A program made the translations under genes and the position numbers. Source: Bradyrhizobium diazoefficiens USDA 110 (GTDB lineage: Bacteria; Pseudomonadota; Alphaproteobacteria; Rhizobiales; Xanthobacteraceae). Taken from it: DNA of 64,000 nucleotides. Shown in pieces: positions 63,862-64,000 of this stretch. Under the pieces are notes generated by a model that was given only the letters and a program-made list of their open reading frames with translations, had not been told where the DNA came from and made no database searches. The DNA lies in NCBI RefSeq assembly GCF_000011365.1, contig NC_004463.1:930001-994000 (forward strand), given 5' to 3'. Every line of letters begins with the position of its first letter. Within the stretch, counting starts at the first letter, position 1.

Positions 63862-64000
63862 ATGGGCCACATCGATCCGACCAAGGAGATTTTCGCGCAG
63901 TTCCGGGACAACGATCGCCCGGGCCCGATCCACATGCTCAATCTGGTGCGGCTGCGCAAAGACGCCGTCTACCCGGACGGCCGCAAGGCGAGCGGCGCGG
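63862..64000 (+). CDS. DUF1330-family protein (3' end outside window)
   Basis: ATG 63862 with GAGGGAG 8 bases upstream; 46 codons are visible and open to the window end. The text MGHIDPTKEIFAQFRDND and PIHMLNLVRLRKDAVYPDG is the usual start of DUF1330 proteins, small ferredoxin-fold (dimeric alpha+beta barrel) proteins of unknown role. Divergent from the PBP1A gene. Confidence 0.8.
   Translation, partial: MGHIDPTKEIFAQFRDNDRPGPIHMLNLVRLRKDAVYPDGRKASGA

Overview
The window reads as a piece of a Bradyrhizobium-type alphaproteobacterial chromosome. The right part is high in G+C and holds a RegS/RegR-type redox two-component pair, a branched-chain amino-acid (Liv) ABC transporter, an intracellular PHB depolymerase, MmcB, trehalose-synthase-like enzymes and many long dispersed palindromic repeats of the kind common in bradyrhizobia. 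The left part (about 1-24540) is a mosaic genomic island with lower G+C, large gene-poor gaps, recombinases, defence genes and gene relics. The border is sharp: at 24537-24576 lies the 5' half of a tRNA-Arg(CCG) gene, cut in the anticodon arm, with island DNA on its 3' side.

Island, left to right. 1-7714: three genes of a class 1 DISARM phage-defence locus (drmMI, cut by the window edge; drmA; drmB), with no drmC where it is expected. 8247-9560: an orphan gene between a cluster of TCTGT/ACAGA dyads and an iteron-like array of CAGTCTGGTGCA repeats, resembling a plasmid control or replication module. 10290-11704: a small exported protein and a tyrosine integrase. 12084-15878: a two-gene unit pairing an AlbA_2(Schlafen)-STAND ATPase with a PD-(D/E)XK nuclease-like protein, a candidate undescribed defence system. 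16525-19891: an operon with ATGA overlaps coding a large serine recombinase and two different ParB/RepB-like proteins. 19960-21192: a small DNA-binding-like protein and a membrane-anchored receiver protein lacking the usual lysine. 21337-22258: relics, including the tail of a second, diverged drmB and a truncated phosphatase. 22296-24314: a PD-(D/E)XK-like protein and an HNH endonuclease.

Chromosomal part. 24589-24860 is the decayed end of a diguanylate cyclase next to the tRNA fragment. 24861-41467 holds two GGDEF/EAL proteins, the liv transporter genes, a fused CoA-transferase, an MHS-type transporter, a sigma-54 activator and a blue-light/HWE-type histidine kinase. Between the activator and the transporter gene there is a consensus -24/-12 promoter with a 27-bp palindrome about 115 bp upstream of the predicted start, so the activator probably drives the transporter and perhaps the CoA-transferase and liv genes. 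41647-53747 holds an SDR, a P450, a flavin monooxygenase-like protein, a deleted soluble transhydrogenase (sthA) pseudogene, an EmrB-type transporter, an esterase, a metallo-hydrolase, an alpha-glucosidase that has lost the segment carrying its catalytic acid, and a trehalose-synthase-like enzyme. 54008-64000 holds mmcB, regSR, an ABC exporter split by a repeat, phaZ, a YgjP-like metallopeptidase, PBP1A and the start of a DUF1330 gene.

All function calls rest on motifs read by eye; no database search was run.
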